A stretch of DNA of 64,000 nucleotides, taken from contig BTUI01000012.1 of NCBI GenBank assembly GCA_045863195.1, positions 39,627 through 103,626 on the forward strand, in the 5' to 3' direction. The notes under the pieces are model-generated. The model did not search any database. It worked only from the letters and a program-made list of their open reading frames with translations, and was not told the DNA's origin. The translations under genes were made by a program, and so were the position numbers. Positions 32,084-40,125 of this stretch are shown here, piece after piece. The stretch is from W-Chloroflexi-9 sp045863195. GTDB lineage: Bacteria > Chloroflexota > Dehalococcoidia > UBA2979. How positions within the stretch are numbered: the first letter of the stretch is position 1; every line of letters begins with the position of its first letter.

Positions 32084-32788
32084 ATGACGCTCCTGGGCGA
32101 CGGGGTGGGCGACCGCGCTCGCATCCTGGTGGTGGAAGACGACGAACGCATCCGCACCGCCGTGCTCGGTCTGCTGACCGAGTCGGGCTGGCACGGCCGC
32201 GGCGTGCCCAACGGCGAGCGCGCGGTGGAGGTGCTGGCGGAGGACTCCGTTGCGCTCGTGATCCTGGATGTGAGCCTCCCCGGCATGTCCGGGTTCGAGG
32301 TGCTCCGCCAGGTCCGCGCGCGGAGCGAGGTGCCGGTGCTGATGATGAGCGCCGCCGGCGATCTGGACGACCGCGTGGCCGCCTTCGACCTCGGCGCGGA
32401 CGACTACCTCGTGAAGCCGGTCGAGATGGAGGAGTTGCAGCGCCGCGTGCGCGCGCTGCTGCGCCGCGTGCCGCCCTCGCCCGCGGCGTTCGAGGCGCTG
32501 GCGGGGCCGGGCGGGCTGGTGCTGCACCGCCAGATGCAGGAGGCGACGCTGGACGGCCAGCCGCTGCGCCTCACGCCGAAGGAGTTCGCCGTGCTGTGCG
32601 TGCTGCTGGAGCGGCGCGGCATCACGGTGACGCCGGACGAGCTCTCCCGCCGCATCTGGGGGTACGAGACGCTCGGATCGCGCAACTTCGTGGAGGCGCA
32701 TGTCTCCCGGCTGCGGGCGAAGTTGAAGGATGCGGGCGCGCGGGACGTGATCCAGACCGTGCGCGGCGTGGGCTACCGCATCCGCTGA
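32084..32788 (+). CDS. OmpR/PhoB-family response regulator
   Basis: 234 residues. Receiver domain: acidic pair in ILVVEDDERI, phosphorylatable Asp in VILDVSLPGMSG, Ser/Thr switch in LMMSAAG and Lys in DDYLVKPVEMEEL. The C-terminal winged helix has LRLTPKEFAVLCVLLE and RNFVEAHVSRLRAKL, VIQTVRGVGYRI, the classic DNA-binding part. No histidine kinase is adjacent, so it is an orphan regulator. Start ATG at 32084 (a TTG directly precedes it); GGTAGGGA lies just upstream with short spacing. Target genes unknown. Confidence 0.9.
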   Translation: MTLLGDGVGDRARILVVEDDERIRTAVLGLLTESGWHGRGVPNGERAVEVLAEDSVALVILDVSLPGMSGFEVLRQVRARSEVPVLMMSAAGDLDDRVAAFDLGADDYLVKPVEMEELQRRVRALLRRVPPSPAAFEALAGPGGLVLHRQMQEATLDGQPLRLTPKEFAVLCVLLERRGITVTPDELSRRIWGYETLGSRNFVEAHVSRLRAKLKDAGARDVIQTVRGVGYRIR

Positions 32789-32801
32789 GACGACCGAGGT
32801 G

Positions 32802-33725
32802 TCAGCGGGCCTCGAGTTCCGCCGGCAGGCGGAACTCCACGGTCTCCCGCGCGACGATCACCGGCTCCACCTTCGTGACGCCGCGGCGGCGCAGGTCCTC
32901 GATGATCGGCTCGAGCAGTTCGTCCGGCACGGACGCGCCAGCGGTCAGGCCGACCACCTCCACGCCCTCGTACCAGGCCGGGTCGATCTCCTCGATCCCG
33001 TCCACGCGGTACGCCGGGGTGCCCATCGTCTTTGCGACCTCGCACAGGCGGACGGAGTTGGAGGAGTTCGCGGAGCCGACCACGATCACGAGGTCGGCGC
33101 GCTCCGCGATCTCCTTCACGGCGGACTGCCGGTTGGTCGTCGCATAGCAGATGTCGTTGCGGATCTCCGCGTCCGGGAAGCGCGCCTGGATCGCCTGGAT
33201 CGTCTCGGCGGTGTCGTCCACGGACAGCGTGGTCTGGGTCACGACGAAGATCGGGCGCTCCGGCGTGCCGAGCGCCTGCACGTCCGCGGCGGAGTCGACC
33301 ACGCGGGTCAGCGCCGGCGCCTCGCCCTTCGTCCCCTCCACCTCGTCATGGCCCTCGTGCCCCACGAGGAGGATGTCGTAGCCATCCTTCGCGGCCTTGC
33401 GGGTCTCCAGGTGCACCTTCGTGACGAGCGGACAGGTGGCGTCGATGATGCTGAGGTTGCGGTCCTTCGCCTCCTGCACCACGGCCGGCGAGACGCCATG
33501 CGCGGAGAAGACGATGCGCCCGCCCTGCGGCACCTCGTGGACGTAGTCGACGAAGACGGCGCCGCGCTGACGGAAGGAATCCACGACATAACGGTTGTGC
33601 ACGATCTCGTGGAAGACGTAGACCGGGCCGTCCGCGCGGTCCAGCACCTGGTCCAGCACGTCGATCGCGCGCACCACGCCGGCGCAGAAGCCGCGGGGCT
33701 CGGCGAGGAGGATCGTGTGAGGCAT
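32802..33725 (-). CDS. ispH: 4-hydroxy-3-methylbut-2-enyl diphosphate reductase
   Basis: Last step of the MEP isoprenoid pathway, an Fe-S enzyme. 307 residues with the three cluster cysteines C14 (PRGFCAGVVRA), C98 (IDATCPLV) and C193 (DICYATTNRQ), plus the proton-relay Glu in GHDEVEGT and the TQTT motif near residue 164. The isoprenoids would feed menaquinone side chains. The ATG at 33725 follows GAAGGGTG; a longer open frame upstream is unrelated. It converges on the response regulator. Confidence 0.95.
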   Translation of the reverse strand: MPHTILLAEPRGFCAGVVRAIDVLDQVLDRADGPVYVFHEIVHNRYVVDSFRQRGAVFVDYVHEVPQGGRIVFSAHGVSPAVVQEAKDRNLSIIDATCPLVTKVHLETRKAAKDGYDILLVGHEGHDEVEGTKGEAPALTRVVDSAADVQALGTPERPIFVVTQTTLSVDDTAETIQAIQARFPDAEIRNDICYATTNRQSAVKEIAERADLVIVVGSANSSNSVRLCEVAKTMGTPAYRVDGIEEIDPAWYEGVEVVGLTAGASVPDELLEPIIEDLRRRGVTKVEPVIVARETVEFRLPAELEAR

Positions 33726-33893
33726 ACCGGTCACCCTTCGACGCTCCCATGCTATCAGCGCCTTTCGGCGGCAGCGACGCACCCGACCGCCAGGAGCCGG
33801 CATACACCCGGTACGCACGAACGGGCGCGATGGGACTAGAATGCCTGCCGACTGCCGAGCCGCCCCGGCCGGCCAAGGGTGAGGGGAACGACG

Positions 33894-35090
33894 ATGGACT
33901 GGAGCGACAACGCCGAGCAGGCGGCCTTCCGCGCCAAGGTGCGTTCGGTGATCGAGAACGATCTCCCGGAGCGCTACCAGGACGGCGAGGGTGACTGGGA
34001 GCGCGACCGCAAGAACGAGAACCCCGTCGCGCGCGACGCTGCGAAGCAGTGGACCGAGGCGCTGGCGAAGCAGGGCTGGGTCGCCCCGCACTGGCCGAAG
34101 GAATACGGCGGCGCGGGCCTGAGCCCGATGGAGCAGTTCATCTTCAAGCAGGAGATGGCGATCTCCGGCGCGCCCCCGGTGGGCGGCCAGGGCGTCTCTC
34201 AGCTGGGCCCCACGCTCATCGTCCACGGCTCCCCGGAGCAGAAGGCGGAGCACCTCCCGAAGATCCTCTCGGGCGAGGTGGACTGGCGGCAGGGCTACTC
34301 CGAGCCGGGCGCCGGCTCTGACCTCGCGTCGCTCCAGACGCGCGCGATCCGCGACGGCGACGAGTACGTGCTGAACGGCCAGAAGATCTGGACGTCGCTC
34401 GCGCACCACGCGGACTGGCTGTACGTGCTCACCCGCACGGACCCGGACGCGCCGAAGCACCGCGGCATCTCCTTCCTGCTCATGGACAAGCACACGCCGG
34501 GCATCACCATCCGCCCGCTGATCGACATGAGCGGCCGCCACCACTTCAACGAGACGTTCTTCGAGGACGTCCGTGTCCCGGTCTCCAACCGCGTGGGCGA
34601 GGAGAACCGCGGCTGGTACGTGGGCATGACGCTGCTCGACTTCGAGCGCTCCAACATCACCGGCGCGGTCTCCGCCCGGCGCACGCTGGACTCGCTCACC
34701 TCCTACATGAAGACGGAGGAGGGCAAGGCGAAGTCCCCGGGCGCGGCGGCCAACCGCCTCAACCTGGTCGACCGCTACGTCGAGACCGAGGTCATGTTCA
34801 ACTTCTCGTTCCGCATCATCTCGATGCAGGACCGCGGCCTGATCCCGAACCACGAGGCTTCGGTGTCGAAGCTGTTCGCGTCCGAGATGTCGCAGCGGAT
34901 CGCCAACACCGGCACGAAGGTGTTCGGCCTGTACGCGAACATCTACGACAAGCAGGACCCGCGTGCGCCCCTGGAGGGCAAGATCACGGGCAACTACCTG
35001 ACGTCCGTGTCCGCGACGATCGCCGCCGGGACCTCCGAGATCCAGCGCAACATCATCGCGACCCGCGGGTTGGGCCTGCCGCGCGGCTAG
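33894..35090 (+). CDS. Acyl-CoA dehydrogenase
   Basis: 398 residues of the acyl-CoA dehydrogenase fold: GQGVSQLGPTLIVHGSPEQK, GYSEPGAGSDLASLQTRA (FAD/substrate region), NGQKIWTSLAHHADWL, and the C-terminal TSVSATIAAGTSEIQRNIIATRGLGLPRG. A Glu near AGTSEIQRN takes the usual place of family conserved residues. It resembles the FadE-type enzymes of actinobacteria used for branched or cyclic acyl chains, so beta-oxidation of an unusual acyl-CoA is a reasonable guess. A TAGAAT -10 lies at 33837-33842, GAGGGGAACG is the ribosome site. A strong terminator follows. Confidence 0.92.
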   Translation: MDWSDNAEQAAFRAKVRSVIENDLPERYQDGEGDWERDRKNENPVARDAAKQWTEALAKQGWVAPHWPKEYGGAGLSPMEQFIFKQEMAISGAPPVGGQGVSQLGPTLIVHGSPEQKAEHLPKILSGEVDWRQGYSEPGAGSDLASLQTRAIRDGDEYVLNGQKIWTSLAHHADWLYVLTRTDPDAPKHRGISFLLMDKHTPGITIRPLIDMSGRHHFNETFFEDVRVPVSNRVGEENRGWYVGMTLLDFERSNITGAVSARRTLDSLTSYMKTEEGKAKSPGAAANRLNLVDRYVETEVMFNFSFRIISMQDRGLIPNHEASVSKLFASEMSQRIANTGTKVFGLYANIYDKQDPRAPLEGKITGNYLTSVSATIAAGTSEIQRNIIATRGLGLPRG

Positions 35091-35111
35091 CGCCGCCTCG
35101 CACGCAACAAC

Positions 35112-35142
35112 GAAGGGGCCGGGCGATTCGCCCGGCCCCTTC
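35112..35142 (+). terminator. Terminator of the acyl-CoA dehydrogenase gene
   Basis: Fourteen-bp stem GAAGGGGCCGGGCG / CGCCCGGCCCCTTC with loop ATT, 21 nt after the stop codon, then TGCGTCTGTC and no U tract. It also separates the convergent mscS gene. Confidence 0.8.
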
Positions 35143-35166
35143 TGCGTCTGTCGTGGGGGTGCCCGC

Positions 35167-36267
35167 CTACGCCTCGGGCGCGGAACGTACGAGGGCGCTC
35201 GCGTCCTGCGCGTGCAGGAGCAGGCGGCGCGCCGGGTAGTTGATGACGATGCCCTCCTCGACGAACCGGGCGTGGAGGCGCTTGATCAGGTCGTGTCGGA
35301 GGGCGAACGAGTCCCCCCAGTTCACGGCGCGCATCTTCAGCAGGATCTCCACGTTCGACTCGCCGAACGCGGTGAAGCGCATCACCGGGTCGGCTGTCTT
35401 CACGGCTGCCGCGTGCTCGTCGCGCAGCGCCGTCATCACCTCCAGGCAGACGCGCTCCACCTGTTCCAGGTCGGACTCGTACGACACGCCCACCAAAACG
35501 CGCGCGTCCGACTGAGCATCCGCGGCGCTGTAGTTGGTCATGGTGGCGTCCGCGAGTTTCGAGTTCGGCATCAGCACCACGTTGTTGTCGAAGGACCGGA
35601 TGCGCGTGGCTCGCCAGCCGATGTCCTCCACCGTCCCCACCACGCCGCCCTCGATCTCCACGAGGTCGCCGACGCGGACGGAGGCGTCCGAGAGCATGTA
35701 GGAGGAGGCGAAGACGTTCGCGAGCAGCGGCTGCAGCGCGAGCGCGACCGCGATGCCGCCGATGCCGAGGCCGGCGAGCAGCGGGCTGATCTGCACCCCG
35801 AGCGCATCGAGGACGATGATGCCGCCGATCAGCAGCACGGCGATGTTGACCGCGCGCCGCACCAGCGGCAGCGAGCGTGCGTTCAGGCGGGTGCCGAGAC
35901 GCTGGCTCGGGCTCGTCGAGTACCACGTGAGCAGGGCGGAGATGGCCCGCTGCACCGCGAGCGTGACGATGAGCACCGTCAGGGCCAGCCAGACGCGGTC
36001 CGCACGGTCGTGGTGCGGCTGCCACACCGAGATGGTGCGGAAGCCGATCGCGGCCGCCTGCAGCACGATCAGCGCGGTCAACGGCGGCCGCAGCGCACGC
36101 ACCAGGACATCGTCCAGCGTGCTCTCGCTGCTGTGCGTCAGCCGGTGGACGACGCCTCGGACGAGCCGCCCGAGGAGCCACGCCACGGCGATGCCGCCGG
36201 CGACGACCGCCAGCGCGCGCGCGATCTCCACCCAGTCGGTCCGTTCGAGGCCCATGAATCCGTCCAT
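35167..36267 (-). CDS. MscS-type mechanosensitive channel
   Basis: 366 residues. Membrane helices in the first 165 residues end in the pore helix LLAGLGIGGIAVALALQPLLANVF, followed by the MscS beta domain (VRVGDLVEIEGGVVGTVEDIGWRATRIRSFDN and VVLMPNSKLADATMTNYS). It would release solutes during osmotic down-shock, although many members of this group have other gating roles. The ATG at 36267 lacks a ribosome site and has TAGGAT ending 6 nt upstream on the minus strand, so it is probably leaderless. Confidence 0.9.
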   Translation of the reverse strand: MDGFMGLERTDWVEIARALAVVAGGIAVAWLLGRLVRGVVHRLTHSSESTLDDVLVRALRPPLTALIVLQAAAIGFRTISVWQPHHDRADRVWLALTVLIVTLAVQRAISALLTWYSTSPSQRLGTRLNARSLPLVRRAVNIAVLLIGGIIVLDALGVQISPLLAGLGIGGIAVALALQPLLANVFASSYMLSDASVRVGDLVEIEGGVVGTVEDIGWRATRIRSFDNNVVLMPNSKLADATMTNYSAADAQSDARVLVGVSYESDLEQVERVCLEVMTALRDEHAAAVKTADPVMRFTAFGESNVEILLKMRAVNWGDSFALRHDLIKRLHARFVEEGIVINYPARRLLLHAQDASALVRSAPEA

Positions 36268-36273
36268 CAGCCC

Positions 36274-36279
36274 ATCCTA
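36274..36279 (-). promoter_or_regulatory. -10 (TAGGAT) of mscS
   Basis: On the minus strand TAGGAT, six bases (GGGCTG), then the ATG at 36267. No Shine-Dalgarno is visible. Confidence 0.5.
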
Positions 36280-36345
36280 CCGGTGCGCCTCAACCCGACC
36301 GAGCGGGGCCGGTGAACGGCGAGCCTTGCGCGCGTTGAGACTGTG

Positions 36346-36351
36346 TATACT
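36346..36351 (+). promoter_or_regulatory. -10 (TATACT) of the first DUF6159-like gene
   Basis: TATACT ends 6 nt before the ATG at 36358 with no ribosome site between. An in-frame GTG at 36343 overlaps the hexamer and is an unlikely start. Confidence 0.5.
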
Positions 36352-36357
36352 GGCCAT

Positions 36358-37197
36358 ATGTTCGCAACTATTGGTCACACGTTTGAACTCATGAAGGCCT
36401 CCTGGCGCGTCCTGATGAAGGACCGCGAGCTGGTGCTGTTCCCGATCCTCGGTGCGATCGGCGCGATCGTGGTGTCGCTCGGCTTCGTCGGGCTGGGCGC
36501 GTCGATGGGGACGCTCGACCGCGTCGATGCGGCGACGACGACCGGGGCGGAGCAGTCCCTCACGGTGGTGGACGCGGTGCTCGGCTTCGGGATGCTGTTC
36601 TCGGTCACGTTCGTCGTGCTGTTCTTCAACACCGCGCTGATCGCCTCCGCCATGCTCCGGCTGCGCGGTGGCGACCCGAACGTGGGGTACGGCCTGAAGG
36701 CCGCATCCTCGCACCTGCCGGCGCTGGCCGGGTGGGCGCTCATCTCCGCCACGGTCGGCCTCATCCTGCAGGCGCTCCGCGACCGCACGGACAACTTCAT
36801 CGGCCGCATCGCGATTGCGATGGTCGGCGGTGTGTGGGCCTACATGACGTTCTTCGTGGTGCCCGTGATGGTGGCGCAGGGCACGGGCCCGATCGGCTCG
36901 ATCAAGCAGTCCGCCGCGCTGTTCAGCCAAACGTGGGGCCGGCAGTTCACCGCCTCGTTCGGCTTCGGCATCGTTTACCTGCTGGCCGTGGTGCTGGCGA
37001 TCCTGCCGGCGGTCGTGATGTTCATGCTCGTCCCGGTGGTCGGGATCATCGTCGGCGCGCTCACGCTGTCGCTGTCGCTCGCGATCGTGGCCTCGCTGGA
37101 GGGCATCTTCAAGGCGGCCCTCTACGACTTCGCCACCGGCGCGACGCCCGAGGGCTTCGACAGCCAGACGCTGCGCTCCGCGTACCGCGCCCTCTAG
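36358..37197 (+). CDS. DUF6159-like integral membrane protein, copy A
   Basis: 279 residues, six or so membrane helices. The start (TFELMKASWRVLMKDRELVLFPIL) and the end (SLEGIFKAALYDFATGATPEGF) frame a family often annotated DUF6159, related to glycerophosphoryl-like or transporter-type membrane proteins of unknown role. It has a paralogue directly downstream (37333-38142) sharing the LMKDxELxxFPI, RLxGGDP, TWG and EAxFKAALxxYATG motifs at roughly 30% identity by eye. Leaderless start at 36358. Confidence 0.75.
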   Translation: MFATIGHTFELMKASWRVLMKDRELVLFPILGAIGAIVVSLGFVGLGASMGTLDRVDAATTTGAEQSLTVVDAVLGFGMLFSVTFVVLFFNTALIASAMLRLRGGDPNVGYGLKAASSHLPALAGWALISATVGLILQALRDRTDNFIGRIAIAMVGGVWAYMTFFVVPVMVAQGTGPIGSIKQSAALFSQTWGRQFTASFGFGIVYLLAVVLAILPAVVMFMLVPVVGIIVGALTLSLSLAIVASLEGIFKAALYDFATGATPEGFDSQTLRSAYRAL

Positions 37198-37207
37198 CCC
37201 GCACCAT

Positions 37208-37302
37208 CACCGAGGCGGCTGCGCGCCGCCTCGAACTCCTCGGGCGTGTCGACGTCCACGAACGAGAGGCCGCCGGGATCGGCGGCCTCCCACGCTTCCG
37301 GG
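37208..37302 (-). pseudogene. mobA 3'-end remnant between DUF6159-like paralogues
   Basis: These 95 bp match 38153-38247, the 3' part of the intact mobA gene, with about five differences (about 95% identity). The fragment encodes the piece corresponding to the last part of MobA (TWEAADPGGLSFVDVDTPEEF region) on the minus strand but has no upstream gene, so it is dead. It marks a duplication of the junction between a DUF6159-like gene and mobA, with an offset of 945 bp. Confidence 0.85.
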
Positions 37303-37319
37303 GACGCCTGGCCCTACGG

Positions 37320-37325
37320 TACGCT
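37320..37325 (+). promoter_or_regulatory. -10 (TACGCT) of the second DUF6159-like gene
   Basis: TACGCT ends 7 nt before the ATG at 37333; no ribosome site lies between, consistent with leaderless initiation. Confidence 0.45.
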
Positions 37326-37332
37326 CCGCGCC

Positions 37333-38142
37333 ATGTTCGAGACGTTCGACCGGACCAGCTCCTTTGTAAGGGTGTCCCAGCAGGTCCTGATGAAGGACCC
37401 GGAGCTGCTCGTGTTCCCGATCTTCGGGGTGTCCGGGATGATCGCCGTAACCGTCATCCCCATGCTCACGGCGGACGTTGAGGAGGGGACGACCATCTTT
37501 CTCATGGTGCTCGGCCTGGTGTTTGCGAGTACGTCCATCGAGGTGCTGTTCGCGGCGGCGCTCATGGGGGCGGTACTGCAGCGATTGAGCGGCGGGGATC
37601 CGGGAATTCGCTCGGGATTGCGGGCGGCGCTCTCGCGCGCCTGGCCGCTGTTGCGTTGGACCGTCGTCGTGACAGCCGTGAGGTTCTCCCTGCTCATCGG
37701 GAGGCGTCGCTCGGGCAGAGGAGTGGCGGCTGCCGCTGATGCAGCGTGGCAGTACGGCTCGTTCTTCGTGATCCCGGGGATCATGTCGTCGCGTGCCTCC
37801 GGCCCAGTCGAGGCGCTGGAGGACTCGGTCTGGCTCATCAAGCGCACATGGGGTGAGCGGGCCGCCGCGACGTTTGACTTCGGGACCATCTACTTCATCG
37901 CGATACTGCTTGCGCTGATGGGCTCAGCGATCTTCATGATGCTCGTATTCCCATTCTCCATCCGGGGAGCCTTCGCGGTGCCCGTCGCCTTTGTAGCGGT
38001 CGCCTTCGGGTATGTCTCCGCGATGGAAGCCGTGTTCAAGGCCGCGCTTTTTCGGTATGCGACGGGAGACAACGCAGCCGGGCTCACGGATGGCTTCGAC
38101 CCCGTCGACTTCCGCTTCGCCTACCGCCCGGTCGAGTCGTAG
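37333..38142 (+). CDS. DUF6159-like integral membrane protein, copy B
   Basis: 269 residues, about six membrane helices, paralogue of the gene at 36358. Conserved landmarks are VSQQVLMKDPELLVFPIFG, LQRLSGGDPGIRSGLRAA, WLIKRTWGERAAATF and AMEAVFKAALFRYATG. Codon use is less GC-biased than in copy A (two counted 60-nt blocks gave 60% and 65% GC) and the two proteins are far more diverged than the flanking mobA duplicates, so copy B may come from a related genome. The last 22 bp overlap the 3' end of mobA (convergent). Confidence 0.75.
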   Translation: MFETFDRTSSFVRVSQQVLMKDPELLVFPIFGVSGMIAVTVIPMLTADVEEGTTIFLMVLGLVFASTSIEVLFAAALMGAVLQRLSGGDPGIRSGLRAALSRAWPLLRWTVVVTAVRFSLLIGRRRSGRGVAAAADAAWQYGSFFVIPGIMSSRASGPVEALEDSVWLIKRTWGERAAATFDFGTIYFIAILLALMGSAIFMMLVFPFSIRGAFAVPVAFVAVAFGYVSAMEAVFKAALFRYATGDNAAGLTDGFDPVDFRFAYRPVES

Positions 38143-38762
38143 CCAGCGCCACCACCGAGGCGGCTGCGGGCCGCCTGGAACTCCTCGGGCGTGTCGACGT
38201 CCACGAACGAGAGGCCGCCGGGATCGGCGGCCTCCCACGTGTCCGGCGGCAGGCGCACCATCCCCAGGTCGGCGGCGACCGCCATCGGCGCGCGGTCGCC
38301 AGCCTCGAGGTGCGCATGCACAACGTCGAGGGCGTCCCGGTTGAACGCGGAGCAGAGCGGCTGCGGGCGACGCTCCGCGATCGGGAGCACCCAGCGGTGC
38401 CCCTCGCGTACCCGGTTCGCCAGCAGCCGCAGCAGCGCCGGCTGCAGGAACGGGTGGTCGACGCCCACGACCAGCACGACCGGCGCGGACGCGGCAGCGA
38501 GGCCGGTCGCCATGCCGAACAGCGGCCCTTCGCCCTCCACGGCGTCAGCGACGACCACGACCGGATGCCAGGAGGTGACCGGCGGCAACGCCTGGCCCGG
38601 CGCACCGACGATCACGAGTTCGTCCGCGACCTCGCCGAGCGCGTCCACGACCCGTTGGAGCAGGGTGCGGCCGTCCTCCGCGTCCAGGACCAGCGAGGCC
38701 TTGTCCTGCCCCATCCGGCTGGACCGGCCGCCCGCGAGCACCACGCCGCTGATCGAGGCCAT
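38121..38762 (-). CDS. mobA: Molybdenum cofactor guanylyltransferase
   Basis: 213 residues of nucleotidyltransferase fold. The GTP-binding start SGVVLAGGRSSRMGQDKASL is diagnostic, followed by GEGPLFGMATGL and VGVDHPFLQPALL with the Mg-binding Asp. It attaches GMP, or CMP in the related MocA, to molybdopterin. Its divergent neighbour yqeC is a marker of molybdenum hydroxylase maturation. The ATG at 38762 follows GGGGTGA. A 95-bp part of its 3' end is duplicated upstream at 37208-37302. Confidence 0.85.
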   Translation of the reverse strand: MASISGVVLAGGRSSRMGQDKASLVLDAEDGRTLLQRVVDALGEVADELVIVGAPGQALPPVTSWHPVVVVADAVEGEGPLFGMATGLAAASAPVVLVVGVDHPFLQPALLRLLANRVREGHRWVLPIAERRPQPLCSAFNRDALDVVHAHLEAGDRAPMAVAADLGMVRLPPDTWEAADPGGLSFVDVDTPEEFQAARSRLGGGAGYDSTGR

Positions 38763-38800
38763 GACGGTCACCCCATCCCTGCGGCTACGATCCTAGCCTG

Positions 38801-39583
38801 ATGGACGCACCACTCCCGCCCGCCCTCTGGAACGCGCTCGGCTTCGGCGACCCCGGGGATGGGAGGGCGCGTGTCGTCGCGATCGTCGGTGGCGGCGGGA
38901 AGACGGCACTCGCGTACCGCCTCGGGTGGGAGGCGGCGGCGCTCGGCCGTCGCGCCATGGTGACGGGGACGACGCGCTTCACGCGCCTCGCGCCGATGCC
39001 GCCGCTGGTCGAGGCGGCCCCGGACGCCATCCTCGGACGCGCCGAGGCCGCCTGGCAGCCCGGCCAGCCGCTCGTGCTCGCGGGGATGGAGGCGCAGACG
39101 AAAGGCCGGCTGGCGCCGCTGGCCTGCGAGACGGTGGATGCGCTCGCGCGGACCGAGGGGATCGGGCTGATCGCGGTGGAGGCGGACGGCAGCCGGATGC
39201 GTGCGTTCAAGGCGCCCGGCGACGACGAGCCGGTCATCCCCGCGTCCGCGACGCATGTCGTGGCGGTCGTGGGGGCGAGCATCCTCGATGCGCCGCTCGA
39301 CGCCGAGCACGTCCACCGGCCGGAACGCGTGCGCGCGATCGTGGACCGCGAGGTCTGCGACGCAACGCTGATCGCGGCCGTGCTGGCGAGCCCGACCGGC
39401 GGCCGGAAAAGTAGCGAGGGGCGCCCGTTCGCGGTGGTGGTGAACCAGGCGGACGTGGACGAGGCCGGGGCGGCGCGCCTCGGTCGGGCGGTGCTGGCGG
39501 CGGGCGTCGGGCGCGTGGTCGTGGCATCGTTGCAGGACGCGGCGCGCCCGGTGCGCGAGGTGCTGACGACGGCGGAGGTGTGA
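38801..39583 (+). CDS. yqeC: YqeC-family protein (selenium-dependent molybdenum hydroxylase maturation)
   Basis: 260 residues. P-loop-like start VVAIVGGGGKTALAYRLG, then IAVEADGSRMRAFKAPGDDEPVIP, the family signature, and VVNQADVD. YqeC is found with selenium-dependent molybdenum hydroxylases and is thought to help make their cofactor; the enzyme itself is not in the window. It is divergent from mobA, sharing a 38-bp promoter region with TACGAT (38786-38791) on this strand and TAGGAT (38790-38795) on the other. Its TGA overlaps the GTG of the next gene. Confidence 0.85.
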   Translation: MDAPLPPALWNALGFGDPGDGRARVVAIVGGGGKTALAYRLGWEAAALGRRAMVTGTTRFTRLAPMPPLVEAAPDAILGRAEAAWQPGQPLVLAGMEAQTKGRLAPLACETVDALARTEGIGLIAVEADGSRMRAFKAPGDDEPVIPASATHVVAVVGASILDAPLDAEHVHRPERVRAIVDREVCDATLIAAVLASPTGGRKSSEGRPFAVVVNQADVDEAGAARLGRAVLAAGVGRVVVASLQDAARPVREVLTTAEV

Positions 39584-40125
39584 CGGTGACCCTCGAGCAT
39601 GACGATGTGGCGGAGGCGGCAGACGAACTGCGCGAGTACCGCGCCGCGAAGGACGCGTTCTTCCGCGATGACCCGCAGAGCCCGCTGAAGCCCTCGCAGC
39701 GCGCGACGTTCGACGGGCTCGCGTACTACCCGCATGACCCCGCGCTCACGTTCATCGTCGTCCCCGAGTTGTTCGAGGAGCGTGAAACGCTGGAGATGCA
39801 GACCTCGGACGGCGCGGTGCGCGAATACGTGCGGCTCGGCGCGCTGCACTTCCTCGTGGACGGGCAGCCGCAGGCGCTGACGGTGTACGGCGACCCGGAG
39901 GGCGGATCGCTCTTCCTTCCGTTCCGTGACGCTACCTCCGGGCCGGAGACGTACGGCGCGGGCCGCTACCTGGATCTGCCGGTGGAGGACGGGCGCGTCC
40001 TGCTGGACTTCAACTACGCGTACCACCCGTACTGCGCCTACAACGAACTGTTCTCCTGCCCGGTGCCGCCGGCGGAGAACTGGCTCCCGGTGCCGATCCG
40101 CGCGGGCGAGCGGAACCCCTCGTGA
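39580..40125 (+). CDS. DUF1684 protein
   Basis: 181 residues, clear DUF1684: SPLKPSQRATFDGLAYYPHDP at the start, LFLPFRDATSGPETYGAGRYLDL in the middle and LLDFNYAYHPYCAYNELFSCPVPPAENWLPVPI at the end. The fold is a beta barrel of unknown biochemical role; conserved Arg, Asp and Cys residues could form an active site. GTG start at 39580 overlaps the yqeC stop (GTGA), and its own stop overlaps the next GTG (GTGA), so it is embedded in a coupled operon. Confidence 0.87.
   Translation: MTVTLEHDDVAEAADELREYRAAKDAFFRDDPQSPLKPSQRATFDGLAYYPHDPALTFIVVPELFEERETLEMQTSDGAVREYVRLGALHFLVDGQPQALTVYGDPEGGSLFLPFRDATSGPETYGAGRYLDLPVEDGRVLLDFNYAYHPYCAYNELFSCPVPPAENWLPVPIRAGERNPS

Noticed and set aside
32802..34853. 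683-codon minus-strand frame containing ispH
   Set aside because: The upstream half is antisense to the acyl-CoA dehydrogenase; IspH starts at 33725 with a ribosome site and normal family length.
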